Part shown: piece by piece, positions 61,103-64,000 of the stretch
How positions within the stretch are numbered: the stretch's first letter is position 1
Layout: each line of letters begins with the position of its first letter
DNA from: Roseibacillus ishigakijimensis
GTDB lineage: Bacteria > Verrucomicrobiota > Verrucomicrobiia > Verrucomicrobiales > Akkermansiaceae
NCBI RefSeq assembly: GCF_016595415.1
Contig: NZ_JAENIO010000013.1
Location: 1-64,000, forward strand
Direction of reading: 5' to 3'
DNA length: 64,000 bases
Translations under genes and position numbers: made by a program
The notes under the pieces: model-generated
Databases searched by the model: none
What the model saw: the letters and a program-made list of their open reading frames with translations, nothing else
Told to the model about the DNA's origin: nothing

Positions 61103-62704
61103 TTACAAACTAACTCCAGTGGAATGGGTTACGCCTGGGATGGCGCGCACTTTCTCCATGATTTCCGCAGAGAGGGGCTCGTCCACCTCGATGACGGTGA
61201 GGGCGTTGCCTTGCGTCTTGTTGCGGGCAAGGGAGAGATTGGCGATATTGACCTCTTCCCCTCCCAGCAGGGTGCCCACCGCGCCCACGATGCCGGGGCG
61301 GTCGTCATTGCGGACGATGAGGAAGTGACCTGCAATGTTGATATCGACGTAGAGGCGGTCGATCTCGACGATGCGTGGAGAGCTGCCAATCAAGGTGCCG
61401 GAGAGGCGGAAGCGCTCATCGCCCTTGCGCAACTCCACGACGAGAAGCTCGTTATACTCGGTCTTGGCATTGATGGTGGATTCGACCAGCTCCAGCCCCA
61501 TTTCGGCGGCGACGGCGGGAGCATTGACGATATTGACTTGCCCGTCGCTGCGTGAAGCGGAGAGATAGTTGGTCAGGACCGAGCGCGAGACGAGGGCGGT
61601 GTCCTTCTTAGCCAGGGGACCGTGGTAGGACACTCGCAAGGCGTCGGGATTGCTCATACCCAGCTTGGCCAGAAGTTTGCCCAAAGAAGCGGAAAGATCG
61701 AGGTAGGGGCCGATGGCCGCGCGGGCGGAGGCATCCAGCGAAGGCATGTTGATGGCATTGCGAATCTCCCCTGTGGTCAGAAAGTCGCGCACTTGCTCGG
61801 CGACCTGGATGCCGACGTTCTCCTGGGCTTCGGCGGTCGAGGCACCCAAATGGGGGGTGAAGGCCACGAACTTGTTGAGTGCGAGAAGGGGGTGGTCAGC
61901 GCTGGGTGGCTCTTCTTCAAAGACATCCAAGGCGCAACCCGCAATGTGACCGGAGTCGATGGCGGCCTTGAGGGCGGCTTCGTCGATGAGCCCGCCCCGT
62001 GCGCAGTTGACCACTAGCGCTCCCTTGTTCATGAGAGCGAGGCGATCGGCATTGATGATGCGCCTGGTGCCATCGTTGAGGGGGACGTGCAGTGTGACGA
62101 CGTCGGCCCCGGTGAGGGCGGCTTCGGGGGTCTCTGCCAACTCGATTTTCAGTTCGTCGGCGCGGCTTTGCGTCAAGAAGGGGTCGAAGGCCACCACAGA
62201 CATGTTGAAGGCTTTGGCCCGGGTGACGAACTCGGTCCCGATGCGCCCCATGCCAATGACGGCCAGCCGCTTGCCATTCATCTCAATGCCCTGGTTGGCC
62301 TTGCGCCCGGCCGCGAATTCTCCCGCGATGACGGATTGATGGCCGGGGGCGATGTTGCGGGCGGCCGAGAGCATGAGGGTGAAGGCATGCTCGGCGGTGG
62401 AAATGGTGTTGCCGGTGGGGGTGTTCATCACGATCACCCCGTGCTGGTTGGCGGCGTCCTTATCGATATTGTCCACTCCCACGCCCGCCCGGCCGATGAC
62501 CTTCAGGTTCTTGGCCGCAGCGAGGACCTCGGGGGTCACTTTGGTCTGGGAGCGCACTACGAGTCCATCGTAGTCGCCGATGATTGCGAGCAACTCTTCC
62601 GGAGAGAGCCCGGTCTTGAAGTCAGCTTCCACTTCGGGGTGATCGTTGAGCAGAGCAACGCCAATTTCAGAAATCGGATCGGAGACGAGAACGCGATGAG
62701 CCAT
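61103..62704 (-). CDS. serA: D-3-phosphoglycerate dehydrogenase
   Basis: First enzyme of serine synthesis. The 533-residue long form has a 2-hydroxyacid dehydrogenase core with NAD-binding GMGRIG at 151-156, catalytic Arg in NCARGG, Glu in FEEEPP and His in FTPHLGAS, followed by an allosteric substrate-binding domain (about 320-450) and an ACT domain (about 455-533) starting GHFLIVRNDDRPGIVG-like. Serine probably inhibits through ACT. Start ATG 62704. It also gives serine for tRNA-Sec charging, as in all selenocysteine users. Confidence 0.95.
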   Translation of the reverse strand: MAHRVLVSDPISEIGVALLNDHPEVEADFKTGLSPEELLAIIGDYDGLVVRSQTKVTPEVLAAAKNLKVIGRAGVGVDNIDKDAANQHGVIVMNTPTGNTISTAEHAFTLMLSAARNIAPGHQSVIAGEFAAGRKANQGIEMNGKRLAVIGMGRIGTEFVTRAKAFNMSVVAFDPFLTQSRADELKIELAETPEAALTGADVVTLHVPLNDGTRRIINADRLALMNKGALVVNCARGGLIDEAALKAAIDSGHIAGCALDVFEEEPPSADHPLLALNKFVAFTPHLGASTAEAQENVGIQVAEQVRDFLTTGEIRNAINMPSLDASARAAIGPYLDLSASLGKLLAKLGMSNPDALRVSYHGPLAKKDTALVSRSVLTNYLSASRSDGQVNIVNAPAVAAEMGLELVESTINAKTEYNELLVVELRKGDERFRLSGTLIGSSPRIVEIDRLYVDINIAGHFLIVRNDDRPGIVGAVGTLLGGEEVNIANLSLARNKTQGNALTVIEVDEPLSAEIMEKVRAIPGVTHSTGVSL

Positions 62705-62864
62705 GCCCCCGCCATAATGGCTCGCACCGCAGCGCGCAAGAGTGAGATCGGGTCTCTTTGTATTTTCATCGTAAAGAAAAGTGCAATCTCTTCATCTTGT
62801 TCTTTTGTGACTTTATTCTTTCAAAAAAGGCTGCCCGGAAATCACTTTGAGGCTAGTTTGCCCC

Positions 62865-63905
62865 GTGCCCCGGACCATTCTCCACCTCGATATGGATTGC
62901 TTTTATGCGGCCATAGAGGAGCGCGATCAGCCCGCGCTGCGAGGCAAGCCCGTGGGGGTGGGCGGGCGTTCCCAACGGGGGGTTCTGACCACTGCCAATT
63001 ATGAGGCCCGCAAGTATGGCTGCCGGTCGGCAATGCCCGTTTTCATGGCCTTGGAAAAGTGCCCCCACCTCATTCTGGTCCCCACCCGCTTCGAAGTCTA
63101 CCAAGAGGAATCGCAAAAGATCCGGGCCATTTTCGGGCGCTTCAGCGAGCTCATCGAGCCCTTGAGCCTGGATGAGGCTTATCTGGATATCACGGCTCTC
63201 AATTCCCCGGGTCCGGCGGTGGCACGGGAGATTCGCCATCAGATCCGGGAGGAGACCGGGCTCACCGCTTCGGCAGGCATCGCGCCCAATAAGATGTTGG
63301 CCAAGGTGGCCAGCGACTGGGAAAAGCCTGATGGCCAATTCGCGATCGCTCCCGAGGAGGTGGCCGCTTTTATGCAGGAGCTTCCGGTCAAAAAAATTCC
63401 CGGGGTGGGGCAGAAGATGGCGCAAAAGCTGGCTGCACTGCAGGTGACCACTTGTGGCGATTTGCAGCGATTCGAGCGCGTGGAGTTGGCCCGCCGTTTT
63501 GGCAAATGGGGGAGCGAACTCTACGATCTCTGCCGGGGGGTGGACGACCGTGCGGTGCGCGTCACTCGCGAGCGCAAGTCCCTGAGCAAGGAAACCACTT
63601 TTCGCGAAAATCGCCAATCTCTTGAGGAACTCGATGCCGCTCTCTCCCCCTTGCTGGAGAGTTTACAAGAGTCCCTGAGTGAGAAGAGCGAACGACGCAT
63701 CAAGTCCCTGGTTGTCAAACTCAAGTTCGCGGACTTCGAGTCCACCACCGCCGAGCGCGGCGGAAGCGAGCTGGAGAGGGCCCTGTTTGCGGAGCTCTTG
63801 CAGGAGGCTTGGCAGCGGGGGCAGGGCCGGGCCGTGCGCCTGCTGGGCGTGGGGGTCAAGTTCGCCGCCCGGGAGGCTAAAAGACAATTGGAACTCGAGC
63901 TCTAG
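62865..63905 (+). CDS. dinB: DNA polymerase IV
   Basis: Y-family lesion-bypass polymerase of 346 residues. Catalytic acidic residues are D9 in LDMDCFYAAIE and D103-E104 in SLDEAYLDIT; the steric-gate CFY is present. The thumb helix-hairpin-helix IPGVGQKMAQKL and the little-finger region KETTFRENRQ follow. The last residues RQLELEL resemble a beta-clamp binding motif. GTG 62865 gives the normal start; TTG 62847 is a longer option. No LexA box is recognised in the 160 bp upstream region. Confidence 0.94.
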   Translation: MPRTILHLDMDCFYAAIEERDQPALRGKPVGVGGRSQRGVLTTANYEARKYGCRSAMPVFMALEKCPHLILVPTRFEVYQEESQKIRAIFGRFSELIEPLSLDEAYLDITALNSPGPAVAREIRHQIREETGLTASAGIAPNKMLAKVASDWEKPDGQFAIAPEEVAAFMQELPVKKIPGVGQKMAQKLAALQVTTCGDLQRFERVELARRFGKWGSELYDLCRGVDDRAVRVTRERKSLSKETTFRENRQSLEELDAALSPLLESLQESLSEKSERRIKSLVVKLKFADFESTTAERGGSELERALFAELLQEAWQRGQGRAVRLLGVGVKFAAREAKRQLELEL

Positions 63906-63963
63906 CGTTCTTCGCCCAAGTAGCAATCTCGGCAACTTCCGGTGCTCTCTTTCCTCCTTCTTT

Positions 63964-63980
63964 CCGCTCAAATTGAGCGG
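63964..63980. repeat. 17 bp perfect palindrome after dinB
   Basis: CCGCTCAAATTGAGCGG pairs 8 bases around a central A. It lies 58 bases after the dinB stop. As a hairpin it would have a 6 bp stem and 5-base loop, without a T run, so a terminator function is doubtful. Confidence 0.5.
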
Positions 63981-64000
63981 TTGCTCCTGTTGATTGGCTT

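Overview
The window is high-GC, gene-dense, Gram-negative chromosomal DNA, most likely from a member of the Verrucomicrobiota (Verrucomicrobiales-like). The evidence is a combination of markers: PEP-CTERM sorting tails and a TIGR04073 exosortase-associated protein, lipid A synthesis by LpxI, a eukaryote-type UDP-glucose pyrophosphorylase and branching enzyme, flotillin-like FloA, Gfo/Idh and sulfatase genes, frequent GTG/TTG starts and few strong Shine-Dalgarno sites. No phage, insertion sequence or CRISPR array is visible.

Layout. 0-4.5 kb: gluQ faces a minus-strand run of UDP-glucose pyrophosphorylase, signal peptidase I and squalene/phytoene synthase. 4.7-10.3 kb: an amino-sugar block (nagB, PIG-L deacetylase, ROK kinase, MFS permease, Gfo/Idh oxidoreductase). 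10.5-20.7 kb: secreted and envelope proteins on the minus strand (sulfatase fusion, a 1436-residue FG-GAP protein, a TolC-like lipoprotein, a PEP-CTERM protein, a DUF6607 protein). 20.8-22.8 kb: an AraC-regulated group behind a Fur-box-like palindrome. 23-31.8 kb: a PAS-SpoIIE phosphatase, ribBA, tRNA-Leu, a LysM lipoprotein, an NhaC-type antiporter, an M15 peptidase, floA and lpxI. 31.8-39.7 kb: a PEP-CTERM protein, a DEAD-box helicase, a Fur-family regulator translationally coupled to a SenB-like glycosyltransferase, rlmI and trpD.

39.8-51.3 kb is the most striking region. It holds an ECF sigma factor, a hierarchical tandem repeat of 52/53 bp units, a 1177-residue membrane vWA protein with SLBB-like and STN-like parts, and a 2282-residue envelope protein with an internal duplication about 1017 residues apart. 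I read this as one regulatory and envelope system and do not recognise it as described.

51.3-64 kb: a selenocysteine tRNA with a non-standard 12-pair acceptor/T helix, initiator tRNA-fMet, an MBL-fold exonuclease, glgB, an old-yellow-enzyme homologue with an acidic tail, a TonB-dependent receptor, a LysR regulator, an SHD1-like protein, the TIGR04073 protein, serA and dinB. The tRNA-Sec and the SenB-like gene together suggest more than one use of selenium in this organism. Iron use is suggested by the Fur-like site, the AraC operon and the TonB receptor.
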